14,489 nt of DNA from RGEC01 sp964475595 (GTDB lineage Bacteria; Bacteroidota; Bacteroidia; NS11-12g; UBA955). Shown piece by piece: positions 1 through 7,024 of the stretch (position 1 is its first letter; each line of letters starts with the position of its first letter). The position numbers and the translations under genes were made by a program. The notes under the pieces are model-generated. The model searched no databases and was not told where the DNA came from. It worked only from the letters and a program-made list of their open reading frames with translations. The stretch covers positions 1-14,489 of the forward strand of contig CAYYXG010000034.1 of the NCBI GenBank assembly GCA_964475595.1, given 5' to 3'.

Positions 1-279
1 TTCTCGGATGCCACATTCAACGGGGTAAACCAAAATATGGCCTTCTATACGTCAGACCCATTAATAAAAACCAGGCTTGAAAGACCGGTGGGCATTGAAT
101 TCCACATAGAGAATATCGACAAAAACCTCTATGATTTTTACAATACCCGCAACGCTCACATCTGGCAGCAACAGAGCATCAGCCAATTGCCCGGCAGCAT
201 TATTGGCAATATTCCGGGAATGTATGGAGTGATGGGTGCTTATTCTGCAGATTACCGGAGTATTAACCTGATTCGCTAG
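1..279 (+). CDS. C-terminal end of a probable DUF4249 family protein (5' truncated by window)
   Basis: The frame is open from base 1 to the TAG at 277-279, giving about 92 residues of a longer protein whose start lies outside the window. The visible tail begins FSDATFNGVNQN and ends with a stretch containing IIGNIPGMYGVMGAYSADY. A 'fsDelFnGk' segment followed by 'sNi.gg.GvFgaysa' near the C-terminus is how I remember DUF4249 proteins, which are cell-envelope lipoproteins usually encoded beside a TonB-dependent receptor. That partner would lie upstream, outside the window. The family call rests on this short tail from memory, so it is tentative. No clear terminator follows. The 235 nt up to the next gene hold regulatory sites described separately. 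Confidence 0.5.
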   Translation, partial: FSDATFNGVNQNMAFYTSDPLIKTRLERPVGIEFHIENIDKNLYDFYNTRNAHIWQQQSISQLPGSIIGNIPGMYGVMGAYSADYRSINLIR

Positions 280-427
280 TGCGCTTTGTGGTAAGTATGG
301 GTTAAAATTGTTACACAACCACTGCCAAAAGCTTAATTAAGTCCAATATAAAAACCCTTTTTAACCACCGTATTTAATTGGTATACTGTTGTTTGTGTTG
401 ATTTAACACACTGCCCACATGCATACT

Positions 428-446
428 TATTGTATTTTTAACAATA
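428..446. promoter_or_regulatory. Operator 1 upstream of the four-repeat secreted protein
   Basis: An inverted repeat with arms TATTGTA and AACAATA is separated by five T residues. It differs at one arm position from the perfect ATTGTA-N5-TACAAT palindrome found at 5273, 8713 and 12696 in this window. Its centre is 23 bp from the centre of operator 2, about two helical turns, which would suit side-by-side dimer binding. I infer binding by the Nudix-type regulator encoded at 11984-12679. Confidence 0.6.
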
Positions 447-450
447 TTCT

Positions 451-469
451 TATTGTTTTTTATACAATA
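451..469. promoter_or_regulatory. Operator 2 upstream of the four-repeat secreted protein
   Basis: The arms are TATTGTT and TACAATA around a 5-nt spacer, with one arm mismatch from the window's consensus palindrome. It ends 13 nt before the -7 box at 483-490 and therefore lies across the region where the -33 element would be. That placement suits repression by steric exclusion. The tandem arrangement with operator 1 is unlike the other sites, which are single. Confidence 0.62.
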
Positions 470-482
470 TGCATAAACTTCC

Positions 483-490
483 TATCTTTG
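483..490 (+). promoter_or_regulatory. Bacteroidota -7 promoter box for the four-repeat secreted protein
   Basis: TATCTTTG matches the Bacteroidota -7 consensus TAnnTTTG exactly. It lies 24 nt before the ATG at 515, giving a short leader of roughly 15-20 nt. I see no convincing -33 TTTG at the usual distance; that region is T-rich and covered by operator 2. The box lies downstream of an in-frame ATG at 419, which argues that 515 is the true start. Confidence 0.6.
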
Positions 491-514
491 TTGTTAACTA
501 ATTATCTTCAAAAC

Positions 515-2179
515 ATGAAAAAAATATTTACCATGATGCTTTTGGTCGCTTCGCTGAGTGGCTTAACTGCACAAAAGAAAGTAACCTTCAAGGTAGACAT
601 GAATCAGTTTACCGGTGGAGCGTTTACAACGGTTTACGTAAGCGGTAACTTCAATTCTTGGTCAGGTAACTCAAATCCTCTCTCAGATGCTGATGCAGAT
701 GGAGTTTGGGAAGGTACAATTGACATTACAGATGATTCCATTGAATACAAATTCACCATGGACAACTGGAGCAAGCAGGAGAATCTTACTCAGGGTTCAT
801 CCTGCACCAAAACCACCGGTAGTTTTACCAATCGTTTTATTAAACTGACAGGTGATGTTACCCTGGACAAAGTATGTTTCGAAAGCTGCACCGCTTGTGC
901 ACCTTCCAACAAGAAGTCGGTGACATTCAACGTGAACATGAGGCAGTACACCGGCTCCTATACAAATGTGTATGTGAGTGGTGATTTTAACAGCTGGTCC
1001 GGCAATAGCAACCAACTTACAGACGCTGACGGAGATAAAATTTATTCAGGAACATTCGAAATTACTGCTGATTCCATTGAATATAAGTTTACAGTAGACA
1101 ACTGGGTGGCAGACGAAAAACTTGCTTCCGGAAGCTCTTGCACAAAAACTTCCGGTAATTTCACCAACCGTTTCCTGAAAGTTACCGGCTCAAAGGTGCT
1201 CCCCAACGTGTGCTGGGAGAGTTGCAGCGAGTGCACCAATAATGTAACCTTCAAGGTTGATATGAACAAATACAAGGGCAACGCATTCAACACTGTTTAT
1301 GTAAATGGAACATTCAACGGGTGGTGCGGTGCTTGCAACCCCATGAGCGACGCAGACAAAGATGGTATCTGGGACGTAACACTTCCTTTGTCGCAGGATT
1401 CTATTGAATATCTTTTCACCCTGGATGAATGGACTGTAAAAGAATTGATGTCTGAGGGTTCTTCATGCACCAAAACCGCTGCCGGTTTTACCAATCGCTT
1501 TTTGAAAATTTCCGGCACTACAGTTCTGGATACCGTTTGCTTTGAATCTTGCGTAAGCTGCGCCAGCACCAAAGAAAAAGCCACTGTTACCTTCAAGGTT
1601 GACATGAACCAATACCAAGGCACCTATACTGCAGTAAACATTAACGGTACGTTCAATAACTGGTGCGGCACTTGCAACCCGATGACAGATGCCGATAATG
1701 ACAAGGTTTATGAAATCACGCTGCCACTTACTGCCATGGATACCTTTGAATATCTCTTCACATTGGATGGTTTTGCTGCAAAAGAAACGTTTAAAGGCGG
1801 CGAAAGCTGCACCAAAACTACAGGCAACTTCACAAATCGCATGCTTACAGTTGCAAAAGATTCTACCCTACCTTCTTACTGCTGGGAAAGCTGCAGCATT
1901 TGCGCTAGCGTAAGCAACAACAACATCAGCAGCCGCAGTATTCAGGTATATCCTAATCCTACTAACGCAAACATCAATGTGTTTGCCAAGTTTGCTGAGG
2001 CAGTTGACGGAAAAATCAGCATCGTAGATGTATTGGGTCAGGAAGTTTACCACACTGCATTCACCGGTAACACCGTGAATACTACCATCGATTTGAGCAC
2101 CCTAAAGTCTGGTGTTTACATGGCTGTGATTCAGGCAGGCCAGCAGACTTACCGCGAGCAAATTTTCCTTAATAAATAA
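515..2179 (+). CDS. Secreted protein with four glycan-binding-like repeats and a T9SS type A sorting domain
   Basis: 554 residues. Residues 1-20 (MKKIFTMMLL...LTAQ) form a signal peptide. Four homologous units follow at about 22-128, 135-240, 243-350 and 356-464. Each opens with VTFKVDMNQ-like sequence, then 'VYVSGNFNSWSG..NPLSDADADGVWE', then 'IEYKFTxDxW', and closes with 'SSCTKT..FTNRFLK' and 'VCWESCSEC'. This beta-sandwich pattern resembles CBM20/CBM48-like or SusE-like carbohydrate-binding modules, but I cannot name a CBM family. Residues about 476-554 (IQVYPNPT ... LSTLKSGVYMAVIQ) are a T9SS type A sorting domain, so the protein should be exported across the outer membrane. No catalytic domain is visible. 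An upstream in-frame ATG at 419 is rejected because the promoter box lies between it and 515. Two operators shared with the convergent operon suggest co-regulation with it, as a secreted glycan binder. Confidence 0.8.
   Translation: MKKIFTMMLLVASLSGLTAQKKVTFKVDMNQFTGGAFTTVYVSGNFNSWSGNSNPLSDADADGVWEGTIDITDDSIEYKFTMDNWSKQENLTQGSSCTKTTGSFTNRFIKLTGDVTLDKVCFESCTACAPSNKKSVTFNVNMRQYTGSYTNVYVSGDFNSWSGNSNQLTDADGDKIYSGTFEITADSIEYKFTVDNWVADEKLASGSSCTKTSGNFTNRFLKVTGSKVLPNVCWESCSECTNNVTFKVDMNKYKGNAFNTVYVNGTFNGWCGACNPMSDADKDGIWDVTLPLSQDSIEYLFTLDEWTVKELMSEGSSCTKTAAGFTNRFLKISGTTVLDTVCFESCVSCASTKEKATVTFKVDMNQYQGTYTAVNINGTFNNWCGTCNPMTDADNDKVYEITLPLTAMDTFEYLFTLDGFAAKETFKGGESCTKTTGNFTNRMLTVAKDSTLPSYCWESCSICASVSNNNISSRSIQVYPNPTNANINVFAKFAEAVDGKISIVDVLGQEVYHTAFTGNTVNTTIDLSTLKSGVYMAVIQAGQQTYREQIFLNK
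578..1906 (+). repeat. Four-unit internal coding repeat of about 107 codons
   Basis: Units lie at about 578-898, 917-1234, 1241-1564 and 1580-1906. Each carries four cysteines near its end (SC, VC, SC, xC). Units 3 and 4 add a second pair in a 'WCGxCNPM' motif where units 1 and 2 have 'WSGNSNPL/QL'. Units 3 and 4 thus form one subgroup and units 1 and 2 another, which suggests duplication in pairs. The cysteines probably form disulfides in this exported protein. Confidence 0.8.
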
Positions 2180-2202
2180 AATAATCATTTGGTTTGGTTT
2201 AC

Positions 2203-2231
2203 AAAAAAGGAGGCCCGGTGCCTCCTTTTTT
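2203..2231. terminator. Symmetrical bidirectional intrinsic terminator between convergent genes
   Basis: Six A residues, GGAGGC, a 5-nt loop, GCCTCC and six T residues make a 12-bp stem with a U-tract on either strand. It lies 23 nt after the stop of the secreted repeat protein and 1 nt after the stop of the GH16-type gene, the last gene of the operon. It can end both transcripts. Confidence 0.88.
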
Positions 2232-2232
2232 G

Positions 2233-3084
2233 TTATGGTATGTATTCAAACGAACGCACAACCACCTCAAATGGCTTACCATCGGATGGGGGCAACCCAT
2301 TCAGCAGCCAAAGATTCATGCGAGCTCTTGTGGTAGCACCAGGGGCAGGAATGATGATGGGATTTGATACACGACCACCTTCAATTTTGGTTCTTGTGGG
2401 ATTATTGAGGTTAAAACTCCATGAAGCAATGGGGCTTCTGCCGGGATAAACAGATCCTGTAAAAGAATTCCAGGTAACCTGGTCTGCCTGCCAGTTAAAG
2501 ACGTGGGTGCTGGGCTGTTTCAATTTTGACACCTGCATCTGCGGTTTGAAAGAGCGTTCGCTGTATGCAATTGGATTGTCGAAAATTACCGGCTGAACGG
2601 AATATGTCAGCGTGAGACTGTCATTGGCCTTGAACCATTTGGAAAACTCAATATCCACTTCGCTGTTGGCTTGCTCTTTGAACGAATTATCATCCCAGGT
2701 AAACAAACCCAGTACAATTCGCTCATTGATATTAGCCACATCGCTTTCCAAACAAAACACATAGGTTCCGTAACCCATATTTTCTGTGCAGATTACCTCA
2801 CTGCTTTGCCAGCGACCGTTAATGTAGGCAATGCGCAAATGCAACAATCCATCCTTATCCACCCAAACCATGCTGTCGCTGCCGTTAAAGTAATTGGGGC
2901 CGGGCCCAACCGGGGTTATGCTTGACTTGATATTCCATCCGTATCCTGAAAACACAAAATCTCCCGAATCCCTAATGATGCGGTTTCGCGTGTTAGGCGG
3001 GTCTGATTGCTTGCAGGTCGTAATGAATCCCATTAACAGCAATCCTGCTGCGGTAAATATGGAAGTTGACTTAAACTTACTCAT
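2233..3084 (-). CDS. GH16-type glycoside hydrolase lipoprotein (probable endo-beta-glucanase)
   Basis: 283 residues. A hydrophobic leader ending GFITTC (Cys24) looks like a lipoprotein signal, though Thr at -1 is not the best lipobox. The body reads as a concanavalin A-like jelly roll. 'NSEVDIEFSKW' carries Glu142, Asp144 and Glu146, matching the GH16 ExDxE catalytic strand of nucleophile, helper Asp and acid/base. Before it stand 'GYGTYVFCLES' and 'VLGLFTWDD', and after it a 'NLWL' strand, which are typical GH16 neighbours. GH16 enzymes of this kind cut internal beta-1,3 or beta-1,3/1,4-glucan bonds; the exact specificity cannot be read from sequence. It is the last gene of the operon, its ATG overlapping the GH3 stop by 4 nt (ATGA). 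I infer surface or periplasmic depolymerisation. It could instead be a non-hydrolytic GH16-fold binder, but the intact motif argues against that. Confidence 0.75.
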   Translation of the reverse strand: MSKFKSTSIFTAAGLLLMGFITTCKQSDPPNTRNRIIRDSGDFVFSGYGWNIKSSITPVGPGPNYFNGSDSMVWVDKDGLLHLRIAYINGRWQSSEVICTENMGYGTYVFCLESDVANINERIVLGLFTWDDNSFKEQANSEVDIEFSKWFKANDSLTLTYSVQPVIFDNPIAYSERSFKPQMQVSKLKQPSTHVFNWQADQVTWNSFTGSVYPGRSPIASWSFNLNNPTRTKIEGGRVSNPIIIPAPGATTRARMNLWLLNGLPPSDGKPFEVVVRSFEYIP

Positions 3085-5330
3085 GGATTGTAATGTATTT
3101 GTTTTGACTCAGTACCGATAGAAAACCATAATTCACCCGTAGCCCTGAAGGGCTTTAAATCTTCGCCGATATCACCCAGCTCCGAAGCAGGTATGGCAAA
3201 GCTTAGCCGTGATTGACCCAATGCAGGGATCTCTACCTTCCTGAAAGCACAAAGCTTCTTCACAGCCGGCGTAACCGGTGCAAACTGATCACGGTAATAC
3301 ACCTGCACCACTTCTTTGCCGTTTCTTGTTCCTGTATTTTTTACAATAACACTGATAAAAAAAGTGTCATTAGTCGTGTTTACCTTCAAATCCGAGTATT
3401 GAAACTGAGTGTATGACAAGCCGAAACCAAAATCGTAAAGCGGATTATACCCCTTATCGCCAAAGTTTATATCATTGTCTTCGGTTCTTTTGTGATCGTA
3501 ATGCACAATATCCCCGCTATACCTGGGGTAAGTGAAAGGCAATTTCCCTGAGGGGTTTACTTTCCCATACAGCATATCAGCGATTACGGGGGCGGCCTCA
3601 TGTCCTGGAATATAGGCGTGCACAACCGCATCAGCGGCTTCTACCCATTCGGTAATGATTCGGGGACGACCAAGGCACAAAACCAATACCACCGGCACAT
3701 TCATGGCCTTTAGCCGCTTTACCAGGTTTCGGGTGTTTTCATCTACCGGCAACTCGAGTTGATTGATGTTTCCGGGAATTTCTGTGGCAGGGGTTTCTCC
3801 CAGGCACAGCACCGCCACACTCGGCTTACTTTTCAGTGCACGTCGGCACGATAGAGGATTCGCAGTATTGGCAAAAATCACCTTATCATTGGTCCAAGAT
3901 TTAATCGCGGATAAAATGCTGGGTTTGGTAGAATCTATATACCTTTCGTCCTGCCCAAGCCAGGTTTGGGACCAGGCACCATTCAGCATGCTGATGCTAT
4001 TGGCAGCATTGCCAAAAACCATCACCCTATCGTCTCCGGTAAGTGGCAACAAGGGTTTATCGGATGAACCTGTTCGCTTATTGTTTTTTAACAGCGTTAG
4101 GGATTCTTCCACCGTTGCTGTTGCCACCGATGTAAAATCAGGGGATGCAAACAGCGGATAATAGGTACGGACATAATCAGCGTCCCATTTTTCAATGCCC
4201 AGCTCCAGCTTTAGCTTCAGGATTCTTTTCACCGAAACATCGATTCGACTTTCAGGCACTTCGCCGGATTTAACCAGATCCAACAACAGCTCATTAAACT
4301 GAAAATCATTGGGGGTCATGCTCATGTCTATACCGGCCAATACAGCCATTTTAACGGCGTCGCGCAATGTAGGTGCCACACGGTGCAGGGTATGCAGTTT
4401 ATAAATGTCTTCCCAGTCGGTTACAGCCACCCCATCAAAACCCAGTTCATCGCGAAGCAGCCCGGTTAAAATTTTGGGGTTTGCGTGAACGGGCGTTCCA
4501 TTGATTTCACCGGAATTGATCATCACTGTCTTGGCCTTTAGACGAATGGCCTCCTGGAAGGTAGGCAGAAAATATGCCCTAAGTTCACGGTCACCAATCC
4601 AGGCCGGGGTCCTGTCTTTACCACTCAGGGGATAACTATAGCCCAAAAAGTGCTTCATGCAGGCCGCAACTTGTAATTCTCCGATTTTTTCTCCCTGATA
4701 TCCTGCAATACAGGCACGTGTCATGCGGGTTGCCAAGTACACATCTTCACCATAGGTTTCAAAAAACCGCGACCAAAGTGGTTGCCGGGCTAAATCCAGC
4801 ACCGGTGAAAAATTCCAGGGGATGCCTGAAGCACGGGTTTCGTAGGCCGTAATCTTGGCAGCGGCTTTCACCAGATTAGGATTCCAGGTGGCCGCTTGTC
4901 CTATTTGCTGGGGAAATAAGGTTGCCCCCATGGTGTAATTCGCCCCGTGAATGGCATCAATGCCATAAAGAACAGGTATGCCGTGTCCTGCATACAGGCG
5001 GTTTGCCTGCTGTATACTGTCAATGATACTGATCCAACGCTCACGAGTGAGGGCATGAAAACCACAACCGCAGTTCAACACAGAACCCACCCTGTATTTA
5101 CTGAATGCCAGTCGCAGTTTGGCTGTGTCAAGAGCAATAGGATCCTGCAATTCGCATATTTTTCCTTTGCATAATACACCCAGGTCTATTTGCGACATCT
5201 GTCCAATTTTGGCCTCCAGACTCATCACTGAAAGTATAGAATCTGCCTTTTTATCAATGGCTGTCTGTGCATTTATTGTATTTAGTACAATAAGCAAACA
5301 GGACAAACCGATACACAACACTTTTTTCAT
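3081..5330 (-). CDS. GH3 family beta-glucosidase, exported
   Basis: 749 residues, a usual length for a three-domain GH3. Residues 1-22 are a signal peptide (LLIVLNTINAQ). The N-terminal (beta/alpha)8 domain spans about 30-370, with 'GIPVLYGIDAIHGAN', 'KHFLGY' (226-231) and the nucleophile region 'GFDGVAVTDWEDI', where Asp305 is the expected nucleophile. The second domain spans about 410-615 and contains 'LGETPATE' (510-517), the usual area of the acid/base Glu. A fibronectin III-like domain is at about 650-735. The SDWEG/TDWED type resembles exo-acting beta-glucan glucohydrolases, so it probably releases glucose from oligosaccharides made by the GH16 and clan GH-A enzymes, in the periplasm. 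It starts 4 nt after the preceding gene and overlaps the next by 4 nt. Its signal-peptide codons contain a perfect copy of the regulon operator (5273-5293). Confidence 0.92.
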   Translation of the reverse strand: MKKVLCIGLSCLLIVLNTINAQTAIDKKADSILSVMSLEAKIGQMSQIDLGVLCKGKICELQDPIALDTAKLRLAFSKYRVGSVLNCGCGFHALTRERWISIIDSIQQANRLYAGHGIPVLYGIDAIHGANYTMGATLFPQQIGQAATWNPNLVKAAAKITAYETRASGIPWNFSPVLDLARQPLWSRFFETYGEDVYLATRMTRACIAGYQGEKIGELQVAACMKHFLGYSYPLSGKDRTPAWIGDRELRAYFLPTFQEAIRLKAKTVMINSGEINGTPVHANPKILTGLLRDELGFDGVAVTDWEDIYKLHTLHRVAPTLRDAVKMAVLAGIDMSMTPNDFQFNELLLDLVKSGEVPESRIDVSVKRILKLKLELGIEKWDADYVRTYYPLFASPDFTSVATATVEESLTLLKNNKRTGSSDKPLLPLTGDDRVMVFGNAANSISMLNGAWSQTWLGQDERYIDSTKPSILSAIKSWTNDKVIFANTANPLSCRRALKSKPSVAVLCLGETPATEIPGNINQLELPVDENTRNLVKRLKAMNVPVVLVLCLGRPRIITEWVEAADAVVHAYIPGHEAAPVIADMLYGKVNPSGKLPFTYPRYSGDIVHYDHKRTEDNDINFGDKGYNPLYDFGFGLSYTQFQYSDLKVNTTNDTFFISVIVKNTGTRNGKEVVQVYYRDQFAPVTPAVKKLCAFRKVEIPALGQSRLSFAIPASELGDIGEDLKPFRATGELWFSIGTESKQIHYNP
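5273..5293. promoter_or_regulatory. Intragenic operator in the 5' end of the GH3 gene
   Basis: A perfect inverted repeat with 8-bp arms TTATTGTA and TACAATAA and a 5-nt spacer (TTTAG), at nt 38-58 of the GH3 reading frame (codons about 13-20, signal-peptide core). It contains the exact ATTGTA-N5-TACAAT core seen on the regulator's promoter. I see no -7 box beside it, so it may act as a roadblock or control an unrecognised internal promoter. Confidence 0.6.
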
Positions 5331-5334
5331 TGGG

Positions 5335-6027
5335 CTACTTTTTTCTGATTAAACGAATGTCATCCATATATACATTGCCATCTGCCTCAAATTGTATGAT
5401 AAACTGCTTGATCATGGCAGCACTGGCATTAAACCTTTCAAAAGGAAACTCAGACAGCGGAATGATGGCAGCCGTCCACCCCCCGGGCATGATTTTACTG
5501 CCCATCAGATAACGGGGTGAAAAGCCGATAAAGCACTGTGCGCCTGTATAATCTTCTAAAGCCAGGGCCAGCGGTAAAGTTTTCAGGGTATCGGTTTCTG
5601 AACGAAACATGATTTGAATGGCAGCGGAATCAAGGATTACGGATATGTCTTTGGGTTGCCAGTTGTCCCAGCCGATACCCATCCCTATCCACTTGCATCC
5701 ACCTGCAATTTTATCCCATTGGGCATGCATGCAATACGCTCCACGGTATGGTGAACGATCAGATTTACGGATTGATAAACATTTCTTTTCTTTGGAAAAC
5801 CAAACTTCTGACCCCATCGATTCGTCAAAAAGATTCAGGGCGCTAAAACCCCCGATTTGAGGAGTCAAATCAATAGCGGGCTCATCATAAAGCAACTGTT
5901 TCTTCATGCGCAGTGCGTTCCCTTTAATTTGGACCGTATCTATGCTGCCGGTTGCGGCGGTATCCTGCGCAAAGGCTGAGATATTTACGCAGCACAAAAG
6001 ACAAGCTATAATGGCAAATTTCCTCAA
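5335..6027 (-). CDS. Small exported protein with a CBM11/galactose-binding-like domain
   Basis: 230 residues starting at TTG. The frame's first ATG is at residue 41, which would remove the clear signal peptide (RKFAIIACLLCCVNISAFAQ), and GGAG sits a few nt upstream inside the preceding gene, so TTG is preferred. It overlaps the preceding stop by 4 nt (TTGA). The mature part reads as one beta-sandwich: 'LFDESMGSEVWFS' near 70, 'GMGIGWDNWQPKDIS' near 120, and an ending 'GGWTAAIIPLSEFPFE ... IKQFIIQFEADGNVYMDDIRLIRK'. A 'W..~ipls.f' strand followed by 'yiDDI.l' is the hallmark of CBM11-like and related galactose-binding folds, some of which bind mixed-linkage beta-glucan. No catalytic residues are visible. 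I infer an accessory glycan-binding protein for the pathway; ligand and exact family are unknown. Confidence 0.6.
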   Translation of the reverse strand: MRKFAIIACLLCCVNISAFAQDTAATGSIDTVQIKGNALRMKKQLLYDEPAIDLTPQIGGFSALNLFDESMGSEVWFSKEKKCLSIRKSDRSPYRGAYCMHAQWDKIAGGCKWIGMGIGWDNWQPKDISVILDSAAIQIMFRSETDTLKTLPLALALEDYTGAQCFIGFSPRYLMGSKIMPGGWTAAIIPLSEFPFERFNASAAMIKQFIIQFEADGNVYMDDIRLIRKK

Positions 6028-7022
6028 AGCTCCAAGGGTGTTTTTTCGGTAAAAATCAGGTAATCAATTTTTGTGCTTCCTGCACCCATGGATGGATTGG
6101 CCAAATGAAGCATGGAAATGGTCACCACCCGGTTCGGATTATGCCGGTTATTGCCATTATTAGGGGCCGGCTGCCCATTCACCAGGTGTATGAGATCACT
6201 GTATTTGAATGATACGAGTTTCCAACCCTGCCAGTTCACAATAATTTCTTTGTCAAACTGATCATCTGCAGCCACATCAAATACGTTGTTGTTGTTATCG
6301 TCTTCCTTAAATTGAAACAAAACCCTGCTGGGGTTGGCCACATTGGGATCTCCGTAAATCAGGCAATTAAAATATACATCTTCAGGGATGCCGCTTAATG
6401 CCAGGGTATTGGAACCATAAGCCGTTGCGGGAAAGTCTATAAGTCCTATAAGCCAGTCCCACGATACGGTTCCCGCCATATTCAGGTAATTTCCTTTCAC
6501 TGAAAAAGCATCGCCTTTTACCTTAAAATCCATGTTGGCACCCGATTGTATGAATGTATTCCATTTGGGATTCAGACCCGTCTCAAAGTCGGCAATCATC
6601 AGTCCCTGCGGTATTCTCACGCCGTTAACACCCACATTCAGGGTAAAGCTGTCTGTAACCCCCTCAATCTTCAGTACAGCCCTGCATGGCTCTGTTCTAA
6701 AGGCCGGAAATACCGTGGTGGTGCCATTCCACACGCCATTGCCGGCATCAATCTGCCGTGATTTTCCAGAAATAATTTTCTTTGCCTTGCTCAGATCCCC
6801 ATAAATACTGATGGTCCAGTTGCATTGTTTGGTAAACTCTGCCCCAAAAATCACGGATTCTCCTTTGGAAAAATCCACTGCGGCTTTATTGGCGGTAAAG
6901 GGCTTTACCATGCCAAACGGCCCATTCAGGTCCACCAAACTAGGGCCTTCAAACTGCTTATTGTCTCTTTTACAGGAAGTAAACAATACCAAGCTCAGTA
7001 ATATTTTGAATGTTGTTTTCAT
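6024..7022 (-). CDS. Lipoprotein with Ig-like and galactose-binding-like domains, probable surface glycan-binding protein
   Basis: 332 residues. The leader MKTTFKILLSLVLFTSC places the lipid-modified cysteine at 17. Residues about 30-140 look like an Ig-like beta domain ('KGESVIFGAEFTKQCNWTISIYG' to 'DSFTLNVGVNG'). Residues about 142-330 begin 'LMIADFETGLNPKWNTF' and end 'TKIDYLIFT', the opening and closing strands of a galactose-binding-like domain. 'DDNNNNVFDVAADDQFD' in between looks like an acidic, possibly calcium-binding loop. No known catalytic motif is present. In position and architecture it corresponds to the SusE/SusF or SGBP proteins of Sus-type loci without being recognisably homologous. 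It starts 2 nt after the preceding beta-barrel gene and overlaps the next gene, which has a related C-terminal fold. I infer a surface binder that hands glycan to the beta-barrels. Confidence 0.6.
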   Translation of the reverse strand: MKTTFKILLSLVLFTSCKRDNKQFEGPSLVDLNGPFGMVKPFTANKAAVDFSKGESVIFGAEFTKQCNWTISIYGDLSKAKKIISGKSRQIDAGNGVWNGTTTVFPAFRTEPCRAVLKIEGVTDSFTLNVGVNGVRIPQGLMIADFETGLNPKWNTFIQSGANMDFKVKGDAFSVKGNYLNMAGTVSWDWLIGLIDFPATAYGSNTLALSGIPEDVYFNCLIYGDPNVANPSRVLFQFKEDDNNNNVFDVAADDQFDKEIIVNWQGWKLVSFKYSDLIHLVNGQPAPNNGNNRHNPNRVVTISMLHLANPSMGAGSTKIDYLIFTEKTPLEL

Positions 7023-7024
7023 TG

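Noticed and set aside
331..345. CTTAATTAAG palindrome and nearby T-run as a terminator for the DUF4249-like gene
   Set aside because: The stem has almost no GC and the T-run is not adjacent, so a terminator is not supported.
419..514. In-frame upstream ATG that would extend the secreted repeat protein by 32 residues
   Set aside because: The extension crosses operators and the -7 box at 483-490, and the signal peptide begins at the ATG at 515.
3087..3092. Isolated ATTGTA half-site just before the GH16-type start codon
   Set aside because: No matching second arm at the 5-nt spacing; half-sites like this also occur at other places in the window.
3331..3347. CCTGTA-N5-TACAAT inside the GH3 gene as another operator
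   Set aside because: Two mismatches in one arm and a position far inside the gene; explainable by the T-rich codons.
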